From positions 1-64,000 of the forward strand of contig JBNLAN010000035.1 of the NCBI GenBank assembly GCA_050302175.1: 64,000 nt of DNA. The letters are read 5' to 3'. The notes beneath the pieces were generated by a model. That model worked only from the letters and a program-made list of their open reading frames with translations, made no database searches and had not been told where the DNA came from. The position numbers and the translations under genes were made by a program. The DNA is from JBNLAN01 sp050302175 (GTDB lineage: Bacteria > Pseudomonadota > Zetaproteobacteria > Mariprofundales > Mariprofundaceae). Shown in pieces: positions 35,144 through 44,461 of this stretch; position 1 is the stretch's first letter; each line of letters opens with the position of its first letter.

Positions 35144-35659
35144 TTATTTCTTCTTATCCAGGGCCTTGGTAATTTTAGCGGTAACATCCAGTTTCGGATC
35201 GGCATAGATCGCCACTGCACTGCCAAGAATGTAATCATACCCCTCTTTTTTACCCAGTTCGCGCACCGCATCAATAAACTTGGTGTAGATACCCTGCTCC
35301 AGACGCCCCTTCTCAGACATCAACTCTTCCTGCGCGTCCTGCGACTGGCGCTCAAAGTTTTTCTTCATGTCCTTCAGTTCCATCTCTTTCTTGGCAAGAC
35401 GATCCTGCGACATCATCAACGCCTGACTCTGCAACTCTTTCTGGGCAGCTTCGACCTTTTTCCGCAAGTCTTCCAGCTCACTGGTCTTTCGGTTTTTCAG
35501 CGCCTCAAGGCGTTTCATGCCAGCCTTATAGTCACTTGTATTTTCCACGGCGGTTTTGACATCTACAAATCCAACCTTGCCCTCGGCCGCAGCCATCGAT
35601 GCAAACCCAAACACCGAAACAATTGCAGCAGAGAGAACAACCAAATTTTTTCTTAGCAT
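35144..35659 (-). CDS. skp: Periplasmic chaperone OmpH/Skp
   Basis: A 171-residue protein with a signal peptide cleaved after SMAAA near residue 24. The mature part, about 145 residues, is largely helical coiled coil rich in Lys, Glu and Gln (residues 40-125), as in the tentacles of trimeric Skp. It holds unfolded outer-membrane proteins for delivery to BamA, encoded just upstream. AGGAG precedes the ATG. Confidence 0.92.
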   Translation of the reverse strand: MLRKNLVVLSAAIVSVFGFASMAAAEGKVGFVDVKTAVENTSDYKAGMKRLEALKNRKTSELEDLRKKVEAAQKELQSQALMMSQDRLAKKEMELKDMKKNFERQSQDAQEELMSEKGRLEQGIYTKFIDAVRELGKKEGYDYILGSAVAIYADPKLDVTAKITKALDKKK

Positions 35660-35733
35660 ATTCCTGATACTCCTTTAGCGGGAAGGTTAACTGAATTGAA
35701 AACCCCTCCCAAGTGAAATTTATACTCGTTCAT

Positions 35734-35739
35734 ATTATA
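35734..35739 (-). promoter_or_regulatory. Possible promoter in the bamA-ompH gap
   Basis: A perfect TATAAT lies about 75 bases before the ompH ATG, in the 220-base gap that is the largest break in this operon. No good -35 is found at 16-18 bases. It could give extra expression of ompH and the lpx genes. Confidence 0.3.
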
Positions 35740-35879
35740 TTCTTATCACTGGCAAACTCCCGGCAGCCCCCAGTCACCGGATACGCCTCTCATCTCGACC
35801 TGCCGCAGACAGCGCAAACAGTGGCGCAATCTAGCAACACGATCACATGCAGGGCAACACTTGCAAGCCCTTGAGACTT

Positions 35880-38171
35880 TTAGAATGTCGAGCCCAGAGC
35901 AAACTCAAATTTATTCGATATATCTCCTGGCATCTTGCGAACCGGGAAGCCCCAGACTAATGAAATCGGTGCCAGTGGCGAGATCCACTCCACCCCAAAG
36001 CCGACCGACACACGCGTATTGGCAAGCTGCATCGGCTGCGCAACCTGGAAAGTCGTACTACCCACCGTCAGGTTGCCGCCCCCGACCACACCGGCATCAG
36101 CAAACAGCACGCCGCGAAAGCCTGGCGTGCGGATCGGCAACGGCACAAACAGATCAAGTGAGAGTCGCGCCAGTTTATCACCGCCAACCACCTCATTGGT
36201 GGCCGGATCGCGCAGGCTTACCCCCGAATACTCGAACCCACGCAAACTTCCCATACCCCCCATTGAGTAGCGGCGATACACGGGCAGGCTCTTGCCACGC
36301 TGTGCCGTGATATATTTCCCCTCCAGCGTCGGACTTAACACGACATTCTCAGCCAGCTCAAAGTAACTGCGGGTGGAGGCGCGCAATTCAGTCAGATTCG
36401 TACTCCCCCCCAGTCCGGCATAGCCAAAAGTAAGCTGCTCAAAATGGCCACTGTTTGGTGTCATCAGGTTATCGCGCGTATCCCAGGCAAGCGACTGCGT
36501 CAGCTCACCTGAACTGCGCCGCCCTGCCTGCGATTGCAGGATCAACGATGCATCGGCTGGCATATTGGTCAGATTGGTGCGGCTATATTCATAGCCTATC
36601 GAATAGGTGAGGTGATCGGATAACGGGAATCCGAAGCTGACCCCTCCGCCCACACTGTCCTGATGGTAGTTGTTTGCCAGCATCTGATCCGGCTTGGTCT
36701 GTGTTTTGTTTGTGTGGATGGTTGCACGAATATCTTCCCCCATAAAATAGGGGTCGGTCAGGGAGATATCGTAATTTTGCGTCCTGGCGCCAACTTCAGC
36801 AGAAAGATTTCCGGCATACCCGCGGCCAAACAGATTATTCTCCTGCACTTTACTGGTCACGAAGACTCGCTCAAGCTGTGAATAACCTGCACCAATGGAA
36901 AAGCTGCCAGTCTTCTTATCCGCAACATCAACCTTGAGATCGACCTGGTTTGGGTCATCAGCCGGCGGCATTGAGAAACGTACATCCTCAAACAGACTTA
37001 AACGCTGCAAGCGTTCCCGGGAATACTTGATCCGGCTCGCTGCATAGCGACTCCCCTCATCCTGCCTCAACTCGCGCCGGACAACGTTATCAGCAGTCTT
37101 GGTATTTCCCGTGATATCAACCCGGTGAATATAGACCTCACGCCCTTTTTCAATATCGAACACGATCGCCACCTTGCGAGCTGCCACATCGCGCTTAAAC
37201 AGAGGGGTCACACTGGCAAAGGCATAGCCCTGATCGCCCACCTTCTCCGTAATGCCTTCGATACTTTTGCGAAGCTGCGCAAGCGAATAATATTTGCCCG
37301 CTTCCAGCGCAATTTCGGACATCAGCGTCTCTTTATCGGGAATAATATCCCCCTGCACATCGACACTCTCCACCAGATATCGCGGCCCCTCAAAAAGCCC
37401 AAACGTCAGATAAAACCAGCTCTTGTCACTGGAGATCGATACCAGAGATGACTCAACCGCGGCATCGAGATAACCATTGTTCTGGTAATACTGCTCAACC
37501 ATATGTCCATCACCTTCCACACGCGGGAGATCGAATACGTCTCGCTTGCTGATCCAGCTACCAAAACCGGACTCGGACGAAGATATTTTGTCTCGGAGCT
37601 CCTCATCAGAGTAGACCTTATTGCCAATAAAACGAATTTGCTTGATCCGTGTCTCATCCCCCTCATGAATGCGAACCGCAACGTCGATCCGGCCATCCTT
37701 CAAGGGTTTCGTCTCCACCTTGATGCCAACCTGATAGAACCCTTTTTTCAGATACGCCTTGCGGATCATGTTTTGATCACGCGCGGCCAATACGGCATTG
37801 AACACCTGACCGGACTTCAGCTTTAGTTTCAGCCTGAGATCCTTAACGGTAACCTCTTCGTTACCAATAATTTCAACCTTGGCAATCAACGGGTTCTCTT
37901 CAACCTTCACGGTAAGCTTGAGGCCACCTGCTACAGAATCACCGATAAACTGGATATTTCCAAACAACCCCGTCGCATACAGACGCCGCGCATCCTTGGC
38001 CAGATTGGCCCGGTTCAGGCGATCGCCTTTTCTGACATGCATTTTCGCAATAATGGTCGATGATTCCACATAACGGTTACCCTGCACCGAAATCGACACA
38101 ATCTTGTCCCCGGCGGCAAAAGCCAGTGCAGGCATCAACAGCAGGGCGATCAACGCCAGAAATCTCACCAT
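35880..38171 (-). CDS. bamA: Outer membrane protein assembly factor BamA
   Basis: A 763-residue protein. A signal peptide (Leu-rich, cleaved after ALAFA) is followed by five POTRA domains to about residue 410 and a 16-strand barrel. The barrel shows the SIGAGYSQLERV and loop-6 VYRRYSMGGMGSLRGFEYSG (VRGF-like) motifs and ends in Phe (FEFALGSTF), the usual barrel signal. It is the core of the machine that folds outer-membrane proteins. I use the ATG at 38171; a GTG at 38177, closer to AGAGGA, would add two residues. It sits between rseP and ompH as in many proteobacteria. Confidence 0.96.
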   Translation of the reverse strand: MVRFLALIALLLMPALAFAAGDKIVSISVQGNRYVESSTIIAKMHVRKGDRLNRANLAKDARRLYATGLFGNIQFIGDSVAGGLKLTVKVEENPLIAKVEIIGNEEVTVKDLRLKLKLKSGQVFNAVLAARDQNMIRKAYLKKGFYQVGIKVETKPLKDGRIDVAVRIHEGDETRIKQIRFIGNKVYSDEELRDKISSSESGFGSWISKRDVFDLPRVEGDGHMVEQYYQNNGYLDAAVESSLVSISSDKSWFYLTFGLFEGPRYLVESVDVQGDIIPDKETLMSEIALEAGKYYSLAQLRKSIEGITEKVGDQGYAFASVTPLFKRDVAARKVAIVFDIEKGREVYIHRVDITGNTKTADNVVRRELRQDEGSRYAASRIKYSRERLQRLSLFEDVRFSMPPADDPNQVDLKVDVADKKTGSFSIGAGYSQLERVFVTSKVQENNLFGRGYAGNLSAEVGARTQNYDISLTDPYFMGEDIRATIHTNKTQTKPDQMLANNYHQDSVGGGVSFGFPLSDHLTYSIGYEYSRTNLTNMPADASLILQSQAGRRSSGELTQSLAWDTRDNLMTPNSGHFEQLTFGYAGLGGSTNLTELRASTRSYFELAENVVLSPTLEGKYITAQRGKSLPVYRRYSMGGMGSLRGFEYSGVSLRDPATNEVVGGDKLARLSLDLFVPLPIRTPGFRGVLFADAGVVGGGNLTVGSTTFQVAQPMQLANTRVSVGFGVEWISPLAPISLVWGFPVRKMPGDISNKFEFALGSTF

Positions 38172-38178
38172 TGCCACT

Positions 38179-39540
38179 TTATCCTCTGAACAGCCGGGAA
38201 ATATCGTTATAAAAAGCAAAAATCATCAGCATGATGATCAACATGATCCCCAGCATCTGCGTCTTCTCCATCACCGCAGGCGAAACCGGCCTGCCAAGCA
38301 CTTTCTCGATACCGAGATAAACCAGATGCCCGCCATCCAGCACCGGAATCGGCAGCAGATTCAGCACCGCAAGGTTGACCGAAATCAAGGCGAGAAAGGA
38401 GATAAATGCCACCAGCCCGATTTCAGCAGTACGTCCTGCCAGCTGTGCAATCGCAATCGGTCCGCCCAGGTTTTTAGCGGAAATATCTGCCACAATCATT
38501 TTCTTGAACACCTGCAAGGTCAGAACCGTCATATCCCAGGTGCGTGAAAAGCCGAATGCCGCGCCTTCGACCACACCCATGCGATACAGCACAGGTTCGG
38601 CCAGCAACAAAGGCATCAGCCCCGCGCCAATACGGCCCGAGCCTTCGCCATCTGCCTCAGGAATCACCAGCAGAGTCAGAACCGTATCCTCGCGCTGGAC
38701 ATTGATCTCCAGCCCGTCGCCTGCATGCTTTCTGATCGCAGCGATAAAATCGTGGGTGCTCGCAACCGGCTCCCCCTGTATCTGCAGAATAACATCGCCG
38801 GGCAACAGACCCGCCTTGGCGGCAGGCGAATCCTTGACCACCGAATCGACCGCAATCTGCATACCAACACCGATACCCAGGGATTCACTTGCCACATCGA
38901 CCAGCAACGGATCCCTTTCAGTTTGAGGAAGAGATGCCGACAACGACAAATTCACACCGCCTCGATCCAGCACAAAGTCGACACGCTGTCCCACCTTGCC
39001 TTTCAGGTACTCCTCCATCTGCGCCCACGACAGAACAGGGTGGCCATCCACCTCCTTCACCACATCGCCGGAAAGGAACCCTGCGCGCTCGGCAACCGAA
39101 GAGGGGGAGACAGAGCCGACGACCGGGAGATTAATTGACTGCCCCAGCCAGCCGACAACCATGAAAGCGATAATCGCGAAAAAGAAGTTAAACATCGGGC
39201 CCGCCACCGCCACCGAGGCCCGTTTCCACACAGGCTGAACATCAAACGCACGCAGCTTATCCGCTTCGCTGATACCCCGCTTGGCCTCCTCGCCCTGCTC
39301 ATCAGGGTTCTCTCCAAGCATTTTGACATAACCACCCAGCGGAATTGCCGCGATGACATATTCGACCTCACCATCACGACTGCGCCGCTTAAAGATGGCG
39401 GGTCCAAACCCGATGGAGAACTTTTCTACCTTGATGCCAAGTTTGCGGGCAACAATAAAATGGCCGTACTCATGCACGGCGATAAGCAACGCGATGGCAA
39501 AAATAAACCAGACCACCGTATGCAGGGTTTCAAACAACAT
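38179..39540 (-). CDS. rseP: Site-2 protease RseP
   Basis: A 453-residue inner-membrane zinc metalloprotease that cuts anti-sigma factors and remnant signal peptides within the membrane. The HEYGH active site is at residues 23-27 in the first membrane span, the third ligand is the Asp of LLPIPVLDGGHLV near 400, and two PDZ domains lie between (near 130-210 and 220-300). GGAGGAT immediately precedes the ATG. Confidence 0.96.
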   Translation of the reverse strand: MLFETLHTVVWFIFAIALLIAVHEYGHFIVARKLGIKVEKFSIGFGPAIFKRRSRDGEVEYVIAAIPLGGYVKMLGENPDEQGEEAKRGISEADKLRAFDVQPVWKRASVAVAGPMFNFFFAIIAFMVVGWLGQSINLPVVGSVSPSSVAERAGFLSGDVVKEVDGHPVLSWAQMEEYLKGKVGQRVDFVLDRGGVNLSLSASLPQTERDPLLVDVASESLGIGVGMQIAVDSVVKDSPAAKAGLLPGDVILQIQGEPVASTHDFIAAIRKHAGDGLEINVQREDTVLTLLVIPEADGEGSGRIGAGLMPLLLAEPVLYRMGVVEGAAFGFSRTWDMTVLTLQVFKKMIVADISAKNLGGPIAIAQLAGRTAEIGLVAFISFLALISVNLAVLNLLPIPVLDGGHLVYLGIEKVLGRPVSPAVMEKTQMLGIMLIIMLMIFAFYNDISRLFRG

Positions 39541-39554
39541 ATCCTCCGAAAAGC

Positions 39555-40709
39555 CTATGACTGAAATTGCGCGATAGCGTCGCGAGTTCGCCGGCGCGCT
39601 TCAGTGTCGATATGCCAGACATCATCGAGCGTTTCCACGGCGGCATCGGGGTAAGCCCCCAGCACGCCCTCAACTGTACGCACAATGCCGGTAAATGGAA
39701 TCTTTCTGTCGCGAAAGGCCTGATTAGCCACTTCATTGGCTGCATTCATCACCACCGCCTGCGAGTCTGCACCTCGCATCACCGTCTGCACCATACGCAT
39801 GGCCGGAAACTTCACCTCATCAATCGCCTGAAAATCGAGCCGCCCGCGCTGTGCCAAATCCAGCCATGCAATGCCGCTGCTCAGTCGCACATGCTGGCTG
39901 ATCGCATAAGCGATCGGGGCACGCATATCGGGCTCGGCAAGCTGTGCAAGCACCGAGCCATCCCGATACTCCACCAGTGCATGCACAATGCTCTGCGGGT
40001 GGATAATGGCGGAGAGCTTTTCAGGTGCTAGATCAAACAACCAGCGCGCCTCGATAAGCTCCAGTGCCTTATTCATCATGGTGGCCGAATCAATACTGAT
40101 CTTGGCCCCCATATCCCAGTTCGGATGCGCCACCGCCTCTTCCAGTGTCACCGCATGCAGGCTTTCCGGATCACGGTCCCGGAACGGCCCGCCCGATGCA
40201 GTCAAAATCACACGGGTCACCGAGCCATGATCGTGCCCGTGCATAGCCTGATGCACCGCGGCATGCTCGGAATCGACCGGCACCACCTCCGCGCCACTCT
40301 GCTGCGCCATCTGCATGAATATTCTGCCTGCGGTGACCAGGCACTCCTTATTGGCAAGCCCCACCCGTTTGCCTGCCTTCACCGCTGCAAGTGCAGCCGG
40401 AAGACCAACCGAACCGACCATGGCGGCCATCACCATATCGACCTCAGGTGCTTCTGAAACTGCAATAGCCGCATCCATCCCCGATTCGAGACGAATATCT
40501 GCCGGCAACTCTTTCGCAAGCATCTTCGCCGCAGCAGGATCGGTCATCACCACCACTTCGGGGTGCACAAGCGTGCAAAGCTCGCGCATGCGTTCGACAT
40601 TGGTGTGAGCAACCAGCGCATAAACTGAAAGTTCTTCCGGATGCTGCCGGATCAGATCAATCGTACTGGCGCCGATGGAGCCGGTGGCTCCCAGAATGGT
40701 CAGCCTCAC
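39555..40709 (-). CDS. dxr: 1-deoxy-D-xylulose-5-phosphate reductoisomerase
   Basis: A 384-residue NADPH enzyme that makes MEP, committing to the non-mevalonate isoprenoid route. Motifs: RLTILGATGSIGASTIDL (NADPH), GLANKECLVTAG, VPVDSEHAA (metal ligands), ILTASGGPF and KISIDSATMMNKALE. The GTG at 40709 is chosen: GGAGG lies four bases upstream, it overlaps the cdsA stop as GTGA, and homology begins there. The product ultimately feeds UppS, encoded two genes upstream. Confidence 0.95.
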   Translation of the reverse strand: MRLTILGATGSIGASTIDLIRQHPEELSVYALVAHTNVERMRELCTLVHPEVVVMTDPAAAKMLAKELPADIRLESGMDAAIAVSEAPEVDMVMAAMVGSVGLPAALAAVKAGKRVGLANKECLVTAGRIFMQMAQQSGAEVVPVDSEHAAVHQAMHGHDHGSVTRVILTASGGPFRDRDPESLHAVTLEEAVAHPNWDMGAKISIDSATMMNKALELIEARWLFDLAPEKLSAIIHPQSIVHALVEYRDGSVLAQLAEPDMRAPIAYAISQHVRLSSGIAWLDLAQRGRLDFQAIDEVKFPAMRMVQTVMRGADSQAVVMNAANEVANQAFRDRKIPFTGIVRTVEGVLGAYPDAAVETLDDVWHIDTEARRRTRDAIAQFQS

Positions 40710-41494
40710 AATACCTCCAGCCACAAAAGTCCGCACACCACAAGTGAGGGAATCAGCGCATCGATACGATCCAGCAGCCCCCCGTGTCCGGGTAGCGTGC
40801 GCCCGGAATCCTTGGCGCCGACCAGCCGTTTGATGGCCGACTCAAACAGATCGCCAAGCACCCCGGCAATCACCAGCACAATGGCGAGAAGAAGCGCATG
40901 CCATAGCGGCATCCCCACAAACCGAATCCAGAATCCGCCGGCAATCGCCACGCCAAATACCAGCCCGCCAAAAAAACCTTCGACCGACTTGCCGGGACTC
41001 ACGGCAGGGCAGAGTTTGTGTTTGCCAAACTTCTTGCCGACAAAATAGGCGGCAATATCCGCCGCCCAAACACCCAGCAGCGACCCGGCGATGAACATCA
41101 CACCATCGGTATGCGCATGAATTTGCATCACCACGGCGACGAACAGCAGCAGCCACATTGCCATCCACTGCGCAGCAGCAAGTTTTGGCAGCTGCTCGGT
41201 GCATGCGCCCCCTGTTGCCTTCCAGGCAAAAAGCAAAAACCAGATGAAACTCAACGCAAACAGCAGTGCAAGCAATGGATACCCCTGCACAATCCCCGCC
41301 AGAGCAAGAGCTGTAGTCAGCAGATAGAGCCAGCGGCCCTCCAGCTTCATCAGCTGCACCAGTTCCATCACCGCCAGTAGTGCAACGAGTGCCAGTATCC
41401 AGTCAAATATCGGGGAGGGAGCGAAAAAGAGCCAGCCAACCGCCAGTGGCAGCAGCAGCAGTGCGGTAATAATACGTTTCTGCAGTTCACTCAT
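40706..41494 (-). CDS. cdsA: Phosphatidate cytidylyltransferase
   Basis: A 262-residue membrane enzyme making CDP-diacylglycerol from phosphatidic acid and CTP. About eight hydrophobic segments are present and the C-terminal signature VGAKDSGRTLPGHGGLLDRID is complete, including the metal-binding Asp residues. The ATG overlaps the uppS stop (ATGA). Confidence 0.96.
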   Translation of the reverse strand: MSELQKRIITALLLLPLAVGWLFFAPSPIFDWILALVALLAVMELVQLMKLEGRWLYLLTTALALAGIVQGYPLLALLFALSFIWFLLFAWKATGGACTEQLPKLAAAQWMAMWLLLFVAVVMQIHAHTDGVMFIAGSLLGVWAADIAAYFVGKKFGKHKLCPAVSPGKSVEGFFGGLVFGVAIAGGFWIRFVGMPLWHALLLAIVLVIAGVLGDLFESAIKRLVGAKDSGRTLPGHGGLLDRIDALIPSLVVCGLLWLEVL

Positions 41495-42234
41495 GGGTTC
41501 ACCTGCTCACTGGTTAGTCCGAAACGACGTTCCCGACCGGCAAAGTCTGCCAGTGCAGTCTCAAACTCAGCTTTGGAAAAATCGGGCCAGAAGGCATCCG
41601 TAAAATAGAGTTCGGCGTAGGCGGCATCCCAAAGATAGAAATTTGAGATCCGTTTCTCGCCACCAGTGCGCACCAGAAAATCCACAGGCTGCAACTCTGC
41701 TGACCACATAAATTTACGGAAAGCGTCGGCGTTCAGTAAATCCATGGCTGCAGATGCATCCCCCTGTGTTTCGACCCACTGGCAGGCTCGCTTGGCTGCA
41801 GCGATAATTTCCTGCTGACCGCCATAGTTCAGGCAGAGCACCAAATCGATAACATTGTTACCCTCGGTTTTGCGGCAAGCCTCTTCGACCGCCTTGCGCG
41901 CTTTGGGCGGAAATGCGGCGAGGTCACCCACCGCACGCAATCTCACCCCCTGCTCCTGCATCGCGGGAAGCTCCAGTGGCAACATGCTGGCGAGCAGGGT
42001 CATCAGGCCTGAGACCTCAGGTTTCGGACGCGCCCAGTTTTCAGTGGAAAATGCAAACAGTGACAGCTGCGGAATCCCGGCACCGGCCGCCCACGCCACC
42101 ACCTCATGCACACGCTTGGCTCCCTGACGATGCCCTTCAAGACGCGGTAGGCCACGCTGTTTTGCCCAGCGGCCATTGCCGTCCATAATGATGGCCATGT
42201 GCCGAGGCACCGGCCTCTGGCTCGTTAAAGGCAT
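41491..42234 (-). CDS. uppS: Undecaprenyl diphosphate synthase
   Basis: A 247-residue cis-prenyltransferase that builds the C55 lipid carrier for peptidoglycan and O-antigen. The catalytic MAIIMDGNGRWAKQRG near residue 13, GHRQGAKRV, LFAFSTENW, and the C-terminal RTGGEKRISNFYLWDAAYAE are all present. It starts at ATG 42234, one base into the frr stop (TGATG). Confidence 0.96.
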   Translation of the reverse strand: MPLTSQRPVPRHMAIIMDGNGRWAKQRGLPRLEGHRQGAKRVHEVVAWAAGAGIPQLSLFAFSTENWARPKPEVSGLMTLLASMLPLELPAMQEQGVRLRAVGDLAAFPPKARKAVEEACRKTEGNNVIDLVLCLNYGGQQEIIAAAKRACQWVETQGDASAAMDLLNADAFRKFMWSAELQPVDFLVRTGGEKRISNFYLWDAAYAELYFTDAFWPDFSKAEFETALADFAGRERRFGLTSEQVNP

Positions 42235-42779
42235 CAGAGCGTCAGAATATCTTTTTCTTTGTGTTCCACGACATGATCAATTTCTTCGATGAACTGATCG
42301 GTAAGCTTCTGGATCTCTTCCGTCAGACGTTTGGAATCATCCTCGGATATCTCTTTATCTTTCAGCTGTTTCTTGACGTCATCGTTGGCGTCACGGCGGA
42401 TATTGCGCACCGCCACCTTGGCCATCTCAGCAGCGTGCTTCACCTGCTTCACCAGCTCCTTGCGACGCTCCTCAGTCAGTTCGGGCAACACAATGCGAAT
42501 AATCTCGCCATCGCTGGAAGGATTCAGGCCAAGATCGGACTTCATGATGGCCTTCTCAATCGCCGGTACCATGGTCTTTTCCCACGGTGAAATCGTAATC
42601 ACGCGCGGCTCCGGCACATTCAGGTTCGCCACCTGATTCACCGGCATCTCCGAGCCGTAGTAGTCGACCATCACATGGTCCAGCAGCGAGCTGGAGGCGC
42701 GTCCGGTACGGATTTTTGCCAGCTCATCCCGCAGCGACTGAATGCTTTTCTGCATTCTGGGTTTCAGATCGTTAAGCAC
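42234..42779 (-). CDS. frr: Ribosome recycling factor
   Basis: A 181-residue protein that splits the post-termination ribosome together with EF-G. It carries the RTGRASSSLLDHVMVDYYG motif near residue 28 and the helical tail ending HVVEHKEKDILTL. The start is GTG at 42779, with GGAG six bases upstream, overlapping the pyrH stop by eight bases. Confidence 0.97.
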   Translation of the reverse strand: MLNDLKPRMQKSIQSLRDELAKIRTGRASSSLLDHVMVDYYGSEMPVNQVANLNVPEPRVITISPWEKTMVPAIEKAIMKSDLGLNPSSDGEIIRIVLPELTEERRKELVKQVKHAAEMAKVAVRNIRRDANDDVKKQLKDKEISEDDSKRLTEEIQKLTDQFIEEIDHVVEHKEKDILTL

Positions 42780-43527
42780 GCTTCTCTCCTTCCCTTACCA
42801 GAGTCCCTACCGGCTCACCTGATACGGCGCGTACCAGCTGCCCGGGAGAAGTTACATCGAATACAACAATCGGCATATCATTATCACGGCATAGCGACAT
42901 GGCGGTGGAATCCATCACGCCGAGCTGCAAATTCAGCGCCTCCGAGAAGGTGAGTGTCTCATAGCGCTTGGCATCCTTCACCTTCTTCGGATCAGCGGTA
43001 TACACGCCGTCCACCTTGGTGCCCTTGAGCACCACGTCAGCCTGAATCTCCATAGCGCGCAGGCTGGCGGCGGTATCAGTTGTGAAATAGGGATTGCCGG
43101 TTCCGGCTGCGAAAATAATGATGCGCCCCTTTTCAAGATGGCGCACAGCACGGCGACGGATATAGGGCTCGGCCACTTCCTTGATCGGCAGCGCGGAGAT
43201 CACCCGCACATCGGCACCATTGCGTTCGATGGCATCCTGTAGCGCCACCGAATTCATTACGGTGGCCATCATGCCCATGTAATCGGCACTGGCCCGATCC
43301 ATGCCGGAGGCCATGCCTTTCACGCCGCGGAAAATATTGCCGCCACCGATCACAATGGCCAGGTCGACGCCTTTCTTGTGGGCCTTCACCAGTTCGGCAG
43401 CCAGACGATTCAGGGTATCCGGGTCGATACCGAACCCCTGATCGCCCATGAGCACTTCACCGGAAAGCTTCAGAAGCACCCGCTTGTACGAGCGCTTGGA
43501 GCCTGCCGGAGAAGTGCGATCAGCCAT
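42772..43527 (-). CDS. pyrH: UMP kinase
   Basis: A 251-residue amino-acid-kinase-fold enzyme phosphorylating UMP to UDP. It has VLLKLSGEVLMG, the LAIVIGGGNIFRGV loop, the ADYMGMMATVMNSVAL helix and GTGNPYFTTDTAA. The ATG at 43527 overlaps the tsf stop by eight bases; the longer upstream frame is encoded within tsf and lacks homology. rpsB-tsf-pyrH-frr is the standard order. Confidence 0.96.
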   Translation of the reverse strand: MADRTSPAGSKRSYKRVLLKLSGEVLMGDQGFGIDPDTLNRLAAELVKAHKKGVDLAIVIGGGNIFRGVKGMASGMDRASADYMGMMATVMNSVALQDAIERNGADVRVISALPIKEVAEPYIRRRAVRHLEKGRIIIFAAGTGNPYFTTDTAASLRAMEIQADVVLKGTKVDGVYTADPKKVKDAKRYETLTFSEALNLQLGVMDSTAMSLCRDNDMPIVVFDVTSPGQLVRAVSGEPVGTLVREGEKRA

Positions 43528-44413
43528 TAACTTGTGCGGCCACTTCGGCGGCGAAATCGCTTTCCGCCTTCTCGATACCTTCACCCAGCGCATAGCGATG
43601 CATCGCCACGACTTCAGCATCTTTCTGAACACCGGCAAGGTACTTGCCAACGCTCTGATCCGGATCAATTACGTAGGCTTGCTCAAGCAGGCAGATATCG
43701 GAGTAGAACTTGTTCAGCTGGCCCTCAACGATCTTCTCGATGATGTTGGCAGGCTTGCCGCTGGCAGCTGCGCGCTCGGAGAGCACCGCTTTCTCGCGTT
43801 CAACCAGATCGGCTGTCACATCGTCGCGCTTGATGCACTGCGGGTTGGCCGCAGCCACATGCATGGCGATACCGCGTGCAGCTTCCTGCAACGCATCACT
43901 GGAACCACCCTTGATGCCGATCAGCACGCCGATCTTGCCGGCACCGTGAACGTAGCCGGAAACCAGGCCGCCAGCCACCTCAACCCGCTCGAAACGGCGG
44001 ATGCTCATGTTCTCGCCGATCTTCGCAATCAGCTGCGACAGAGCCTCTTCCACAGTCACGTCTCCGAACTTCATCACCTTCAGCGCGTCCACATCGGCAG
44101 GTTTGTTGGCAATGATAAAGTCAGCCAGCTTGTTGACGAACTCGACAAAATGTTCGTTCTTGCTCACGAAGTCGGTCTCGGCATTCACTTCCAGTACCAC
44201 GCCGGTATCACCCTTGGATACCGAAACAACCACACCTTCAGCAGCCACACGGCCAGCCTTCTTGGACGCAGCAGACAGACCCTTCTTGCGCAAAAAGTCC
44301 ATGGCAGCTTCGATATCGCCACCCGTCTCTCCCAACGCTTTTTTGCAATCCATCATACCTGCACCGCTCATCTCGCGCAGTTTCTTTACATCAGCAGCCG
44401 TAATCTGGCCCAT
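43520..44413 (-). CDS. tsf: Translation elongation factor Ts
   Basis: A 297-residue guanine nucleotide exchange factor for EF-Tu. The N-terminal UBA-like domain (VKKLREMSGAGMMDCKKAL) and the TDFVSKNEHF core motif are present. GGAGG precedes the ATG at 44413. It follows rpsB by 48 bases. Confidence 0.97.
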   Translation of the reverse strand: MGQITAADVKKLREMSGAGMMDCKKALGETGGDIEAAMDFLRKKGLSAASKKAGRVAAEGVVVSVSKGDTGVVLEVNAETDFVSKNEHFVEFVNKLADFIIANKPADVDALKVMKFGDVTVEEALSQLIAKIGENMSIRRFERVEVAGGLVSGYVHGAGKIGVLIGIKGGSSDALQEAARGIAMHVAAANPQCIKRDDVTADLVEREKAVLSERAAASGKPANIIEKIVEGQLNKFYSDICLLEQAYVIDPDQSVGKYLAGVQKDAEVVAMHRYALGEGIEKAESDFAAEVAAQVNG

Positions 44414-44461
44414 TTCTCATCCTCCAAAACTTGATTCTTTCGATTCCTCGCAGCGCCCTGA

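Noticed and set aside
43448..44434. A 328-codon plus-strand frame
   Set aside because: Antisense to tsf and pyrH; long only because of the high G+C third positions of the real genes.
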